Positions 1 to 8,704 of a stretch of 64,000 bases of DNA are shown here, piece after piece. Both the position numbers and the translations under genes were made by a program. The first letter of the stretch is position 1, and each line of letters opens with the position of its first letter. The stretch comes from Anaerolineae bacterium (GTDB lineage: Bacteria; Chloroflexota; Anaerolineae; Anaerolineales; Villigracilaceae), in assembly GCA_018648685.1 (NCBI GenBank), contig JABGQT010000182.1:1-64000 (forward strand). The letters run 5' to 3'. The notes under the pieces are model-generated. The model saw only the letters and a program-made list of their open reading frames with translations. It did no database searches and was not told where the DNA came from.

Positions 1-6
1 CCCACT

Positions 7-34
7 ATTATACGCAGAGTCATTTTTGTGTCAA
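7..34 (-). promoter_or_regulatory. Sigma-70 promoter firing out of the window's left edge
   Basis: On the minus strand TTGACA (29-34) and TATAAT (7-12) are separated by 16 bp. Both hexamers are perfect consensus. It lies beyond the recR hairpin, so it must serve a transcript outside the window. Confidence 0.7.
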
Positions 35-44
35 GAGGAAAATC

Positions 45-75
45 GACCAATTTGGTACCAATTTTGAAATTGGTC
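45..75 (-). terminator. Hairpin downstream of recR
   Basis: A perfect 9-bp stem, GACCAATTT with AAATTGGTC, starts just after the recR stop codon. On the minus strand it is followed only by GATTTTCC, so it is a weak intrinsic terminator at best. Confidence 0.45.
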
Positions 76-76
76 A

Positions 77-682
77 TTATTCCATCTCTTGCCTTCCGGA
101 CAGGGCACGCAAAAGGGTGTTTTGGTCGGCATATTCAAGATCGCCACCAATGGGAAGACCACGCGCAAGGCGCGTCACTCGCAGATCGGAGCCAGCCAAG
201 CGTTGGCTCAAATAGAGTGCTGTTGCATCTCCCTCCATACTGGGATTGGTCGCCAAGATAATTTCTCTTATATTCTCTCGCTTAACCCGCTCAAAAAGCG
301 GATGTATCTTCAAATCATCGGGACCAACACCCTCAATGGGAGAGAGTGCGCCGTGCAAAACGTGATACTTTCCTTTATAACCAGCTGTTCTTTCAAGACT
401 CAAAACGTCAAGCGCATCTTCTACTACGCAAATCACACTCTCATCTCGCTGAGAATCATCGCAAATATCACAACGTTCGCGTTCTTTGACCATGATATTG
501 AAGCATTCAGGGCAAAAGGCAAGTTTGCCTTTAAAACCATCCAAGGCATCCGAGAGGTCTTGACCAAGGTCGCTCGCATCTCGCAAGAGATAAAAAGCCA
601 GCCGAGAAGCGGATTTTGGGCCAATACCTGGCAAACGCTCGAAAGCATAGATAAGGTTTTGAAGGGGTTCAGGGAGGATCAT
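77..682 (-). CDS. recR: Recombination mediator RecR
   Basis: RecR acts with RecF/RecO to load RecA on gapped DNA in recombinational repair. The 201-residue length is normal for the family. The helix-hairpin-helix is near residues 17-25 (LPGIGPKSA). The four zinc ligands are C57, C60, C71 and C74. The Toprim domain begins near residue 84 (CVVED), and the C-terminus carries the usual ARGLPIGGDLEYAD block. It is the last gene of a dnaX-ybaB-recR arrangement found in many bacteria. It is separated from ybaB by a spacer of degenerate octamer repeats, so co-transcription is probable but not certain. Confidence 0.97.
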   Translation of the reverse strand: MILPEPLQNLIYAFERLPGIGPKSASRLAFYLLRDASDLGQDLSDALDGFKGKLAFCPECFNIMVKERERCDICDDSQRDESVICVVEDALDVLSLERTAGYKGKYHVLHGALSPIEGVGPDDLKIHPLFERVKRENIREIILATNPSMEGDATALYLSQRLAGSDLRVTRLARGLPIGGDLEYADQNTLLRALSGRQEME

Positions 683-683
683 G

Positions 684-760
684 GGCGTTATCCAGTTATC
701 CGGTTATTTGGTTGCCCGGTTATCCAGTTCCGAAAAACGAACGAACTGGATAACTGAAAA
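684..760. repeat. Degenerate octamer tandem repeat between ybaB and recR
   Basis: The spacer reads as 8-bp words (GTTATCCA, GTTATCCG, GTTATTTG, GTTGCCCG, GTTATCCA) and then the complementary words GAACTGGA and TAACTG. The second half can fold back on the first. This is one member of a family of short-period spacers seen across the window. Confidence 0.7.
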
Positions 761-769
761 GCGGGAAAA

Positions 770-1114
770 CTAAAAAGGCAAACCACTCGCCAGCGGCCCC
801 ATACGCTCTGCTGCCAGCTCACGAGACTTATCTAAAGCCATGTTGACTGCCGAAAGCACCATATCCTGGAGCATCTCCGCATCTATATCTTCTAAAAAGT
901 CGGGGGCAATTTTTACCTCTGTGCATTTTTGGTCGCCGGTCATCGTTACAGAAATCGCGCCGCCGCCAGCCGTTGCTGTAACAGTTTCTATTGCCAGTTT
1001 TTCTTGAGCATCGGCTAATTGCTGCTGCATCTGCTGGAGTTGCTGCATCATGCCAGCTTGTCCTCCACCTCCGCCCATTGAAAAACCCTTATTACGTCCT
1101 TTACCTTTTGCCAT
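770..1114 (-). CDS. YbaB/EbfC family nucleoid-associated protein
   Basis: A 114-residue DNA-binding protein of the YbaB/EbfC family. It has the expected Gly-rich N-terminus, a Gln-rich helix (about residues 22-45), and the strand region around VTMTGDQKCTEVKIAPDFL. Family members form tweezer-like dimers that bind DNA. It starts 2 bp after the dnaX stop codon, so it is surely co-transcribed with dnaX. The dnaX-ybaB-recR order is conserved widely and supports the call. The exact cellular role of the family is not settled. Confidence 0.94.
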   Translation of the reverse strand: MAKGKGRNKGFSMGGGGGQAGMMQQLQQMQQQLADAQEKLAIETVTATAGGGAISVTMTGDQKCTEVKIAPDFLEDIDAEMLQDMVLSAVNMALDKSRELAAERMGPLASGLPF

Positions 1115-1116
1115 TT

Positions 1117-2688
1117 TTACTCCTGAATATCCACTACTTTGCCGCCTGCCTGGATAGCAGCAGCGACAAGTCCGTTTTGGTCAACCCCTGAAGGCATTTT
1201 TCCATTTGCATTCGTGACCACACATTTGATTTTTAATAGTACACCAAGCGCATCGTTAATCGCTTTTTGTGTAACTTCAACACTCTCTTCTTTTTCAATT
1301 TTTTCGGCTAAAACTTCACTCGCCATACCTAAGATAAGTGTATCGCCTTTTACTTCTAAAGATTTACATGAATTCAGTAATGCTTCCAGATTTCTATCCG
1401 ATTCTTTGACGCGCGCGCGGATGTCTTTCCAAGCACCTACAATTTTTTGAGTGCTAATTTTTGGATCTGAAACCGCTTCGTTCTTTTTCTCGGGGCTGGA
1501 TTCCGTTTTTTTGACGGGAGCAGGTTCAGGAACTTGAGTCCGTTTAACCTCTGCTGGAGCAACAGTGCGCTGTTTGGGCTGGGTACTCTGCTGAACAACG
1601 GGAGCAGGTTCATTAATCTCCAAAATATCTGCCAAAGCCAACTCAAGACCAAGCGATGGCTGCCAGCCACCACGCTGATCGACGGCCGCGCTATTGAAAG
1701 CGCGCATCATTTTTAGCACCGCCGTAGCTGAGAAGTTTTTGGCGTGTGCGTTCATTCGTGTCTTAATATCTTGCGTGGCGTCAATTTGATCATCATTCCC
1801 CATCTGGAAAAGCATGAGTGCGCGTAGATATTCGACAATTTGCCGCGCAAGCTGACGGGGATCTGAGCCAGCATCAAGAGCACGATGAATTGCTTGCAAG
1901 CCCACACCGGGAGCATTATCTCGAATTGCATCAATCAATTCGATGACGGTCTGATTTGTGGCTGTACCAAGCACAGTTTGTGCCAGCTCGAGGGTAATTT
2001 TTTCGCTGGTAGATGAAAGTTGGTCAAAGAGAGAAATAGCATCGCGCATGCCGCCATTGGATTGACGGGCAATAAGCTGCATGGCATCTGCATCGGCGGT
2101 GATATTTTCGCCCTCTGCAATAATATTAAGCTGCTTGACAATGCTCTCAACAGAAACTCGTCGAAACTCATGACGCTGACAGCGAGAAAGCACTGTGGCC
2201 GGAATCTTATGCGTTTCCGTAGTCGCCAAGATAAAAATAGCATGTGGTGGTGGCTCTTCGAGCGTTTTTAAGAGCGCATTGAAGGCAGGTGTGGAGAGCA
2301 TATGAACTTCATCGATGATATATATCTTATATTTTCCTTGCGAAGGGGAAAAATTAATCTTATCCCGCAAGTCACGGACATCGTCCACCCCATTATTGGA
2401 GGCAGCATCAATTTCAATCAGGTCAAGAAAACGACTTTCATTAACAGCTTTGCAATATTCACATTCGTCACAGGGACGCGCAGCGACATCTTCTTCCTGA
2501 CAATTGACAGCTTTCGCAAGCAGACGTGCTACGGATGTTTTACCGATACCACGCGGTCCTGCAAAGAGATAGGCATGCCCCACACGATCGCTAACGAGCG
2601 CATTTTGGAGCGTGTCTGTAACGTGCGCTTGTCCGAGAACTTCATCCCATCTTTGGGGTCGCCATTTTCTGTAGAATGCTTGGGTCAT
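1117..2688 (-). CDS. dnaX: DNA polymerase III subunit gamma/tau
   Basis: The ATPase of the clamp loader, which opens the sliding clamp and tethers polymerase cores. The AAA+ N-terminal half has Walker A at residues 44-51 (GPRGIGKT), zinc-binding cysteines C63, C73, C76 and C79, and the Walker B/DExx element IIDEVH. A sensor stretch ILATTETHKIP follows, then domain III. After a low-complexity Pro/Lys/Glu linker (about residues 360-410) there is a short C-terminal domain. At 523 residues it is compact compared with E. coli tau. I saw no obvious slippery A-run with a hairpin that would imply programmed frameshifting. First gene of the dnaX-ybaB-recR set. Confidence 0.97.
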   Translation of the reverse strand: MTQAFYRKWRPQRWDEVLGQAHVTDTLQNALVSDRVGHAYLFAGPRGIGKTSVARLLAKAVNCQEEDVAARPCDECEYCKAVNESRFLDLIEIDAASNNGVDDVRDLRDKINFSPSQGKYKIYIIDEVHMLSTPAFNALLKTLEEPPPHAIFILATTETHKIPATVLSRCQRHEFRRVSVESIVKQLNIIAEGENITADADAMQLIARQSNGGMRDAISLFDQLSSTSEKITLELAQTVLGTATNQTVIELIDAIRDNAPGVGLQAIHRALDAGSDPRQLARQIVEYLRALMLFQMGNDDQIDATQDIKTRMNAHAKNFSATAVLKMMRAFNSAAVDQRGGWQPSLGLELALADILEINEPAPVVQQSTQPKQRTVAPAEVKRTQVPEPAPVKKTESSPEKKNEAVSDPKISTQKIVGAWKDIRARVKESDRNLEALLNSCKSLEVKGDTLILGMASEVLAEKIEKEESVEVTQKAINDALGVLLKIKCVVTNANGKMPSGVDQNGLVAAAIQAGGKVVDIQE

Positions 2689-2694
2689 GGTTTT

Positions 2695-2799
2695 TAGTTT
2701 GGTAGTTTTTAGTTCTTAGCTTGGTAGTTCTTAGTTTAGTCGTTTTTGGGCAACAAAATGCTATTTCGTATTGCGTAGTGCGTAGTGCGTAGTGCGTAA
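2695..2799. repeat. Heptamer-rich spacer upstream of dnaX
   Basis: Two word families follow each other. The first is variants of TTCTTAG/TTTTTAG/CTTGGTAG (2695-2745). The second is four nearly perfect copies of the heptamer GCGTAGT (about 2772-2799). The complementary words ACGCACT and TACGCAA appear at about 2824-2838, so the array can partly fold on itself. No gene or promoter is visible. Confidence 0.65.
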
Positions 2800-2836
2800 G
2801 GAAAATCATTACGAAATACATTTTACGCAACACGCA

Positions 2837-3346
2837 CTAGGGCACTTTATAGCTTGCCCGTTCTACTCCCTGCGGGTCCATCAGACTTGCCACTTCACCT
2901 GATTCCCACACAGATTCACGCATACCCCAATACAGATCGACAACGGTATTTTGCCCAGACATCGTATGCACTCGCACCGCGCCTTCGGCAAATAAAATCA
3001 ACTGTGGAAAAACAAAAACATTTTTATCTTCGTCTTCCAGATACCAGCCAGCTAAATCCAACTCCCCATCTCCGCTGTAGCGCACCGACACCATCTCTGT
3101 ATCAAAAATCTCTGCGCCGATCACATTGACGATTTCAACGTCAATTTCAACATCAGGGTCAGTTGTCGCAGGATCGAGTGACTCGGCAGAAAGATTTTCT
3201 AAAGGCGCAGCAACGCTGACCGGTGCGGCAGGAATTTCATTTCTTTTCTGCGTACGGTCATACCAAAACAAAATTGCACCTGTTACAGCAGCCGAAACAA
3301 AGATATTAAGCAGTAAAAAGGGGAGCCAACGCTGACGGTCTTTCAT
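2837..3346 (-). CDS. Membrane-anchored lamin-tail (LTD) domain protein
   Basis: A 169-residue protein with one N-terminal membrane anchor (about residues 8-28) and a short disordered Ala/Pro/Asp-rich linker. A beta-rich C-terminal domain has features of the lamin-tail fold: IVNVIGAEIFDTEMVSVRY, then LDLAGWYLEDEDKNVFVFP and the terminal MDPQG turn. LTD domains in bacteria occur on exported or envelope proteins and often mediate attachment or protein binding. There is no enzymatic motif. It sits alone between dnaX and prmA, and the flanking repeat spacers suggest it is its own unit. The domain call rests on pattern only. Confidence 0.75.
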   Translation of the reverse strand: MKDRQRWLPFLLLNIFVSAAVTGAILFWYDRTQKRNEIPAAPVSVAAPLENLSAESLDPATTDPDVEIDVEIVNVIGAEIFDTEMVSVRYSGDGELDLAGWYLEDEDKNVFVFPQLILFAEGAVRVHTMSGQNTVVDLYWGMRESVWESGEVASLMDPQGVERASYKVP

Positions 3347-3373
3347 CTCCCAATAATAGCATATTTCAGAAAT

Positions 3374-3460
3374 TGGGGATTAGGTAATTAGGGAGTTAGG
3401 GATTGGGTAGCACCACAGAGACACAAAGAAATTCTTCGTACCCTTTGTGTCTCTGTGGTG
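3374..3460. repeat. Octamer words plus an 18-bp perfect inverted repeat
   Basis: Octamers (GGGGATTA, GGTAATTA, GGGAGTTA, GGGATTGG) run from about 3377 to 3408. They are followed by a perfect 18-bp inverted repeat, CACCACAGAGACACAAAG (3411-3428) and its complement (3443-3460), around a 14-nt loop. The hairpin lies between prmA (stop 3469) and the LTD gene and may end prmA transcription, although it lacks a strong T-run. Confidence 0.8.
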
Positions 3461-3468
3461 AATTTCTT

Positions 3469-4392
3469 TTATTGCAACGCTGGTCTCAGAGCAAACGCGA
3501 TCCAGTCACCCATTTGGCGGCGTTCCAAGATTTTAAGTTGATGAGATGCCGCTACCGCACGGATTCGCTCCTCCTGCTCATCCAAAATCCCGGACAGGAT
3601 CAAAATCCCACCAGGCGAGACGAGCGTGCCCAAACCTGCTTCCGTTAAACGGATCAAGATCGGGGCGAGCATATTTGCTACCACTATAGGAGCAGATTTG
3701 AATTCAAAATTCCCCGCTAAAATTTCATCTACCGATCCCTGACCGATAATAAACTCTTCACCGATCTCGTTCACATCAGCATTTTCACGCGAAGATTCTA
3801 CCGAAGCAGATTCAATATCTACGCCCAGCGCACGCTCTACGCCCAATTTGAGCGCTGCAATAGACAAAATCCCAGAGCCGCAACCTACGTCTATAAGTGT
3901 GGATGGCGCTCTTTCTATAATCATATCTTCCATCAAATCCAGCACTAACTGTGTCGTGGGGTGTGTTCCCGTCCCAAACGCCATACCGGGATCAATTTTG
4001 ATCGGGATACGACTTTCGTCAGGAGACTCCATCCACGCGGGGATAATGATCAGCTTTTTGCCAACAGAAATGGGGCGATAATGTTCTTTCCATGCTTCCA
4101 TCCAGTTGGCATCTTTTATTGGCGTAAATGTTGGGGCGGGGAGGGCGTGAATCATGTTTAGATAGCTGAGACCCTGCTCCAGCCGCTGACGCGTTTCTTC
4201 GAGACGAGCGTCTACGGGTAAATAGGCACGAACGATTACTTCATCTTTTGGCGTGCCAGGGTCATCCGCATCCAGATATTTAATCCCACGCTCGGCTACT
4301 ACGCCACCCGGTGCATAACGGGCAAAAACATCGGCAACGGCTTCTGCCATTTCGCCATCTACAGTTAAGGAAACTTCAAGCCAGTTGTTCAT
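3469..4392 (-). CDS. prmA: Ribosomal protein L11 methyltransferase
   Basis: PrmA trimethylates ribosomal protein L11 using S-adenosylmethionine. The N-terminal substrate-recognition domain (about residues 1-90) is followed by the Rossmann methyltransferase fold. The SAM-binding motif I reads LIDVGCGSGILSIAALKLG, and DPGMAFGTGTHPTT, a PrmA signature, lies just before it. Motif IV appears as VVANMLAPIL, where N replaces the D of many other methyltransferases, as is normal for PrmA. The length of 307 residues matches the family. The downstream neighbour is the LTD gene and the upstream one a Nudix hydrolase. In many genomes prmA follows dnaJ, and here it is only one gene away from it. Confidence 0.95.
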   Translation of the reverse strand: MNNWLEVSLTVDGEMAEAVADVFARYAPGGVVAERGIKYLDADDPGTPKDEVIVRAYLPVDARLEETRQRLEQGLSYLNMIHALPAPTFTPIKDANWMEAWKEHYRPISVGKKLIIIPAWMESPDESRIPIKIDPGMAFGTGTHPTTQLVLDLMEDMIIERAPSTLIDVGCGSGILSIAALKLGVERALGVDIESASVESSRENADVNEIGEEFIIGQGSVDEILAGNFEFKSAPIVVANMLAPILIRLTEAGLGTLVSPGGILILSGILDEQEERIRAVAASHQLKILERRQMGDWIAFALRPALQ

Positions 4393-4414
4393 ATCGGTAT
4401 CCAGTATTCAGTGG

Positions 4415-4867
4415 TCAGTATTCAAAAACAAGCTGTTGTATCAGTGCTTTTTCAGTGCTCAACATTTTTGGCAGTTCATCAGGAGAAAAGTATTCTATTG
4501 CTGAAATTTCGGCACTTGGCTGAAAAACGCCATCCACGATTTTACACGCATAGATCAAACTAATGTGATGATCTTCTTTTGCACTCACGGCTTTTAGCAA
4601 TTGCTCTACCCTGATTTCTAGCCCAGTCTCTTCTCTTAGTTCACGCACAATAGCATTTTTGGGGTCTTCACCATATTCAAGATTACCAGCCAAGATACCC
4701 CATGAGCAACACTTGCGATAAGTATGCTTGCCCAATAAGACTTTTCCATTTTTATCAAAAACAATGGCAGCAACAGCAACCATATATTTTGGGCGCAGCA
4801 AATGAAAGAAGAAAATTTTCAACTTAGGAGGCAGCGCTTTCCATATTTTGAGCAGAAAATGTTTCAT
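4415..4867 (-). CDS. Nudix hydrolase
   Basis: A 150-residue Nudix-fold hydrolase. The Nudix box is complete: G, five residues, E, seven residues, then RELREETGL. This glutamate-rich helix binds the divalent metal needed to hydrolyse nucleoside diphosphates linked to another moiety. Substrate cannot be told from the sequence. The N-terminal basic/hydrophobic segment (residues 1-30, LLKIWKALPPKLKIFFFHLL) is unusual for a cytosolic Nudix enzyme and may associate with the membrane. The stop codon is close to the prmA start (22 bp), and the spacer carries CAGTATT/CAGTGGT heptamers. Confidence 0.88.
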   Translation of the reverse strand: MKHFLLKIWKALPPKLKIFFFHLLRPKYMVAVAAIVFDKNGKVLLGKHTYRKCCSWGILAGNLEYGEDPKNAIVRELREETGLEIRVEQLLKAVSAKEDHHISLIYACKIVDGVFQPSAEISAIEYFSPDELPKMLSTEKALIQQLVFEY

Positions 4868-4930
4868 AATTATTCGTCTAAGCCTTTTTCAAAGAACAGA
4901 GATTACCATAAGCAACGAACTATGGCAATT

Positions 4931-4969
4931 AAAAAAAGACCTGATAGATTTCTAAAACCCATCAGGTCT
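4931..4969 (-). terminator. Terminator of the hrcA-grpE-dnaK-dnaJ operon
   Basis: On the minus strand AGACCTGAT pairs with ATCAGGTCT (9 bp, 15-nt loop) and is followed by seven T residues. It lies about 30 bp after the dnaJ stop codon. Confidence 0.8.
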
Positions 4970-4999
4970 GAATACTGAACACTATTTACTAAATACTGG

Positions 5000-6118
5000 T
5001 CATCCACCAAAAACGTCGTTCACCCAATCCATGAAGCCGCGCTCTTGCGGTTTGATCTCGGTATCAAGCGTTCCCGCAAGGCTCTCAAAGAGAGTACGCT
5101 GTTCGTCAGACAACCGTTTGGGAATATCAACATTGATGATGATTTTTTGGTCGCCACGCCCGCTGCGCTGCAAACGTGGTACGCCGCGCGCGCGCAAAGT
5201 GAAGACTTTGCCCGGTTGCGTTCCAGCAGGGATGCTGAGTTTTTCGCTGCCATCTACTGTAGGCACTTCAATATCTGCACCCAAAACAGCTTGAGCAACA
5301 TTAATATCAAGATTCAGGATAATGTCGTCATCTCGTCGCTGGAAGAATTTATGCGACTTGACATTCATTACCAGATATAGATTGCCGCGCGGGCCACCAT
5401 TTGCACCGGGTTGCCCCTCCCCACCCAAGCGGATTTGCTGTCCTTTATCGACACCGGCCGGAATTTTGACTTTCTTTTTGATCGTCTTGCGTTCTAATCC
5501 ATTCCCGCGGCAAGTACGACAAAGTGTTTCGATGGTTTGTCCTCGCCCATTACAGCTTGGGCAGGTCGTGGTTTGAACAACTTGCCCCAAAATGGTATTG
5601 CGTACCTGGCGAACTTCGCCTTGCCCTCGACAGGTAGAACAAGTGCTGATATTAGAGCCAGGTTCGGCACCGTCGCCTTTACAAGTGGAACACACTTCAT
5701 CACGCGCAAACTCGATTTCTTTTTCTATCCCAAAGATAGCTTCATCAAACTCCAACTTAATTTCTTTTTGGAGATCACGTCCACGTCGGGGAGCATTGCG
5801 AGAGCGTCCGCCCATACCGCCGAAGCCGAAACTGTTGAAGAGACCTTCAAAAAGATCGCCGAAATCGCCGGTGAAATCCTGGAATCCGCCCGTATCGCCC
5901 ATGCCAGCATGACCAAAACGATCAAATTTGGCACGCTTCTGCGAATCAGAAAGAACGCCATAGGCCTCGTTAATTTCTTTAAATTTTTCTTCGGCATTGT
6001 CTTCTTTACTCACGTCGGGATGATACTGACGCGCCAGCCTCCGAAAAGCCGATTTGATATCGCCTTCGGAAGCGTTTTTTTGAATGCCAAGAACTTCGTA
6101 ATAATCTCGTTTGCTCAT
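5000..6118 (-). CDS. dnaJ: Chaperone protein DnaJ (Hsp40)
   Basis: Co-chaperone that delivers unfolded substrates to DnaK and stimulates its ATPase. The J domain has the HPD triad (YHPDVS, near residue 33). It is followed by a Gly/Phe-rich linker, four zinc-finger repeats (CSTCKGDG, CSTCRGQG, CPSCNGRG, CRTCRGNG) and the two C-terminal substrate-binding barrels. The 372-residue length is typical of a full type I DnaJ. It is the last gene of the heat-shock operon. Its 77-bp spacer to dnaK is made of heptamer repeats and may separate translation units. Confidence 0.97.
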   Translation of the reverse strand: MSKRDYYEVLGIQKNASEGDIKSAFRRLARQYHPDVSKEDNAEEKFKEINEAYGVLSDSQKRAKFDRFGHAGMGDTGGFQDFTGDFGDLFEGLFNSFGFGGMGGRSRNAPRRGRDLQKEIKLEFDEAIFGIEKEIEFARDEVCSTCKGDGAEPGSNISTCSTCRGQGEVRQVRNTILGQVVQTTTCPSCNGRGQTIETLCRTCRGNGLERKTIKKKVKIPAGVDKGQQIRLGGEGQPGANGGPRGNLYLVMNVKSHKFFQRRDDDIILNLDINVAQAVLGADIEVPTVDGSEKLSIPAGTQPGKVFTLRARGVPRLQRSGRGDQKIIINVDIPKRLSDEQRTLFESLAGTLDTEIKPQERGFMDWVNDVFGG

Positions 6119-6124
6119 AAAAAC

Positions 6125-6193
6125 TCAGTTATCAGTAATCGGTATTCGGTTATCAGGAGAAAACACTGACCACTGAATACTGAATACCGAATT
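6125..6193. repeat. Dyad of degenerate heptamers between dnaK and dnaJ
   Basis: CAGTTAT, CAGTAAT, CGGTATT and CGGTTAT run from 6125. From 6164 the opposite-strand words CACTGAC, CACTGAA, TACTGAA and TACCGAA follow, so the two halves are roughly complementary and can form a long imperfect hairpin. The same heptamers occur at about 4395-4424, 4968-4998 and 20798-20822. Confidence 0.75.
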
Positions 6194-6195
6194 CT

Positions 6196-8079
6196 CTACT
6201 TTTCTTCGCTTACTTCACCTTCAACAACGTCTTCATCGTCATCAGGTGCGGCTTCTGCTTCGCCTTCGGGTGCAGCAGGTTCTTCATAAACGCTTGCACC
6301 GATCTTTTGAACAACTTCGGTCAAGGCTTCAGTCGCTTTTTTGATCTCTTCTACATCATCGCTATTTTGTACTTTGCGCACTTCGGCAACAGCTTCTTCG
6401 ACTTCTGATTTGACTTCATCTGGAAGTTTGTCGCCCAAATCTTTGATCGCTTTTTCTGCACCATAAGCCGTATTATCTGCCTGATTTTGGGCCTCGATCA
6501 AATCTTTTCGTTTGGCATCATCTTCAGCGTGTTCTTCGGCATCTTTGCGCATTTTCTCGACCTCGTCATCGGATAAACCGGATGAAGCCGTGATCGTAAT
6601 ATCTTGACTGCGACCCGTTGCCTTGTCTTGCGCCGAAACTTTGATGATGCCATTGGCATTGATGTCAAAAGTAACTTCGATCTGCGGAACGCCCCTGGCC
6701 GCAGGCGGGATACCGTCTAATGTGAAATTGCCGAGCGTTTTATTATCTGCCGCCATCGGACGCTCGCCCTGAAGAACGTGAATCTCAACCTGGGGCTGAT
6801 TGTCGCTCGCTGTAGAAAAAACTTGGCTTTTCCGAGTGGGAATTGTTGTGTTTCGTTCGATCAATTGAGTTGCTACGCCACCCAAAGTTTCAATGGAGAG
6901 AGAAAGCGGGGTTACATCAAGAAGCAAAACATCTTTTACTTCGCCGCCCAAAACACCGCCCTGAATGGCTGCGCCGATGGCAACAACTTCGTCAGGATTC
7001 ACACCCTTATGCGGCTCTTTCCCGAAGAAAGCCTTTACACGATCTTGCACAGCAGGCATACGAGTCATCCCACCGACCATGACGATTTCGCTGATCTCGC
7101 CTGCTGTCAAATCTGCATCGGCTAAAGCCTGTTTGACAGGAGCCATCGTGCGATCTACCAAATCAGCTGTAATTTGCTCAAGTTTGGCGCGGGTCATCGT
7201 TAAGACTAAATGTTTTGGTCCAGAAGCATCTGCGGTGATATAAGGCAAGTTAATTTCAGTCTGCATCATCGTTGAAAGCTCGATTTTCGATTTCTCAGCG
7301 GCTTCCTTCAAACGCTGCAAAGATTGGCGGTCTTTCTTCAGATCAATACCATTATCTTTCTCGAACTCAGAAGCGAGATAATCCATAATGCGCTGATCAA
7401 AATCATCGCCACCAAGGAAAGTATCACCACTCGTGGAACGAACCTGGAATACGCCATCGCCTACTTCAAGAACTGAAACATCAAAAGTTCCACCACCCAA
7501 ATCGTAAACGATAATAACTTCGTTGGCTTTTTTATCTAAACCGTAAGCTAAAGAAGAAGCTGTCGGCTCATTGATAATACGTAAAACTTCAAGACCGGCA
7601 ATTTTGCCTGCATCTTTGGTGGCATTACGCTCTGCATCATTGAAATAAGCAGGGACAGTGATCACAGCCTGCGTGACTGTTTCACCAAGATATGCTTCTG
7701 CATCTGCTTTGATCTTTGAAAGGATCATCGCAGAAACTTCGGGGGCAGAATACTTCTTACCATCGAGCGTCACGCGCACATCCCCGTTCGATGCCCCAGA
7801 AACTTCATAGGGAACACGTTCCAAAATACCCTGCACTTCTTTATCATCAAATTTTCGTCCCATAAAGCGCTTAATTGAAGAAATTGTATTTTGGGGATTA
7901 ATGATGGATTGATTGCGGGCAACACGCCCTACCAGTCGCTCTCCATTTTTATTCACGGCCACAACAGAAGGAACAAGTCGCTCTCCTTCAGATGATGGAA
8001 TAACAACCGGCTCGCCGCCATCCATTACTGCAACTGCTGAGTTAGTCGTACCAAGATCAATGCCAATAATTTTGCTCAT
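6196..8079 (-). CDS. dnaK: Chaperone protein DnaK (Hsp70)
   Basis: ATP-driven chaperone for nascent and misfolded proteins. The nucleotide-binding domain opens with [14 protein letters not shown] and has the phosphate-2 loop [14 protein letters not shown] and the adenosine motif [11 protein letters not shown]. The [14 protein letters not shown] linker leads to the substrate-binding domain and the helical lid. The tail is strongly acidic, ending in an EEK rather than EEVD variant, as expected for bacteria. The length of 627 residues is normal. It is the third gene of the CIRCE-controlled operon, 69 bp after grpE. Confidence 0.98.
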   Translation of the reverse strand: MSKIIGIDLGTTNSAVAVMDGGEPVVIPSSEGERLVPSVVAVNKNGERLVGRVARNQSIINPQNTISSIKRFMGRKFDDKEVQGILERVPYEVSGASNGDVRVTLDGKKYSAPEVSAMILSKIKADAEAYLGETVTQAVITVPAYFNDAERNATKDAGKIAGLEVLRIINEPTASSLAYGLDKKANEVIIVYDLGGGTFDVSVLEVGDGVFQVRSTSGDTFLGGDDFDQRIMDYLASEFEKDNGIDLKKDRQSLQRLKEAAEKSKIELSTMMQTEINLPYITADASGPKHLVLTMTRAKLEQITADLVDRTMAPVKQALADADLTAGEISEIVMVGGMTRMPAVQDRVKAFFGKEPHKGVNPDEVVAIGAAIQGGVLGGEVKDVLLLDVTPLSLSIETLGGVATQLIERNTTIPTRKSQVFSTASDNQPQVEIHVLQGERPMAADNKTLGNFTLDGIPPAARGVPQIEVTFDINANGIIKVSAQDKATGRSQDITITASSGLSDDEVEKMRKDAEEHAEDDAKRKDLIEAQNQADNTAYGAEKAIKDLGDKLPDEVKSEVEEAVAEVRKVQNSDDVEEIKKATEALTEVVQKIGASVYEEPAAPEGEAEAAPDDDEDVVEGEVSEEK

Positions 8080-8148
8080 AATTACGTTCTCCTATTTTCA
8101 CAACGCGACACATGATACTTTTGCACATGACACGCCAAACTCTTTTTT

Positions 8149-8700
8149 TTACTCAGCAACCCTAACCATCGCAGGACGCACAACGCGCTCGCCGAGCATA
8201 TAGCCTTCTTGCAAAACTTCAACGACCTGCCCGCTCTCATGCTCATCGCTTGGCACTTGCGCAATCGCTTCGTGGAAATTGGGGTCAAATGCAGCCCCTT
8301 CTGCTTCGATACGTGTGACACCCTCAACTTCGAGAACGCCTTCCAGTTTGCGGTAAATAAGCTGAATTCCCTCCACCCAAGGGTCTTCAGGAGCGTTCTG
8401 CAACGCGCGCAACATATCATCCATTACAGGCAAAAAACGCTTTACAATATCGCCCTTCATGGTCTGATGTTTCAGCATTTGGTCACGCTCAATGCGTTTT
8501 TTATAATTAGAAAACTCTGCCAAAGAACGAAGTAGCTCATCCTTCTTGCTTTCAACTTCGGCTTTGCTGACTTCCAATTCTTCTTGCAGTGCAGCAAACT
8601 CTTCGCCTGAAACCTTTTCAACTTCTACGACTTCAGCGACTTCTTCTTCAACTTGCTCTTCTTCTTTTTTGGATTTTGTCTTCTTCTTACTTTTTGCCAT
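8149..8700 (-). CDS. grpE: Nucleotide exchange factor GrpE
   Basis: GrpE releases ADP from DnaK. The N-terminal third (residues 1-60) is highly charged, with Lys-rich then Glu-rich runs. A long coiled-coil helix follows, containing LAEFSNYKKRIERD, the family signature. The C-terminal beta domain is FHEAIAQVPSDEHESGQVVEVLQEGYMLGERVVRPAMVRV written in the usual order. The 183-residue length fits. It starts 4 bp after the hrcA stop codon, so the two are translated together from the operon mRNA. Confidence 0.97.
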   Translation of the reverse strand: MAKSKKKTKSKKEEEQVEEEVAEVVEVEKVSGEEFAALQEELEVSKAEVESKKDELLRSLAEFSNYKKRIERDQMLKHQTMKGDIVKRFLPVMDDMLRALQNAPEDPWVEGIQLIYRKLEGVLEVEGVTRIEAEGAAFDPNFHEAIAQVPSDEHESGQVVEVLQEGYMLGERVVRPAMVRVAE

Positions 8701-8704
8701 TCTT

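Noticed and set aside
2761-2838. CRISPR-like array of GCGTAGT repeats
   Set aside because: The unit is only 7 bp with no spacers between copies; it belongs to the short-period spacer words.
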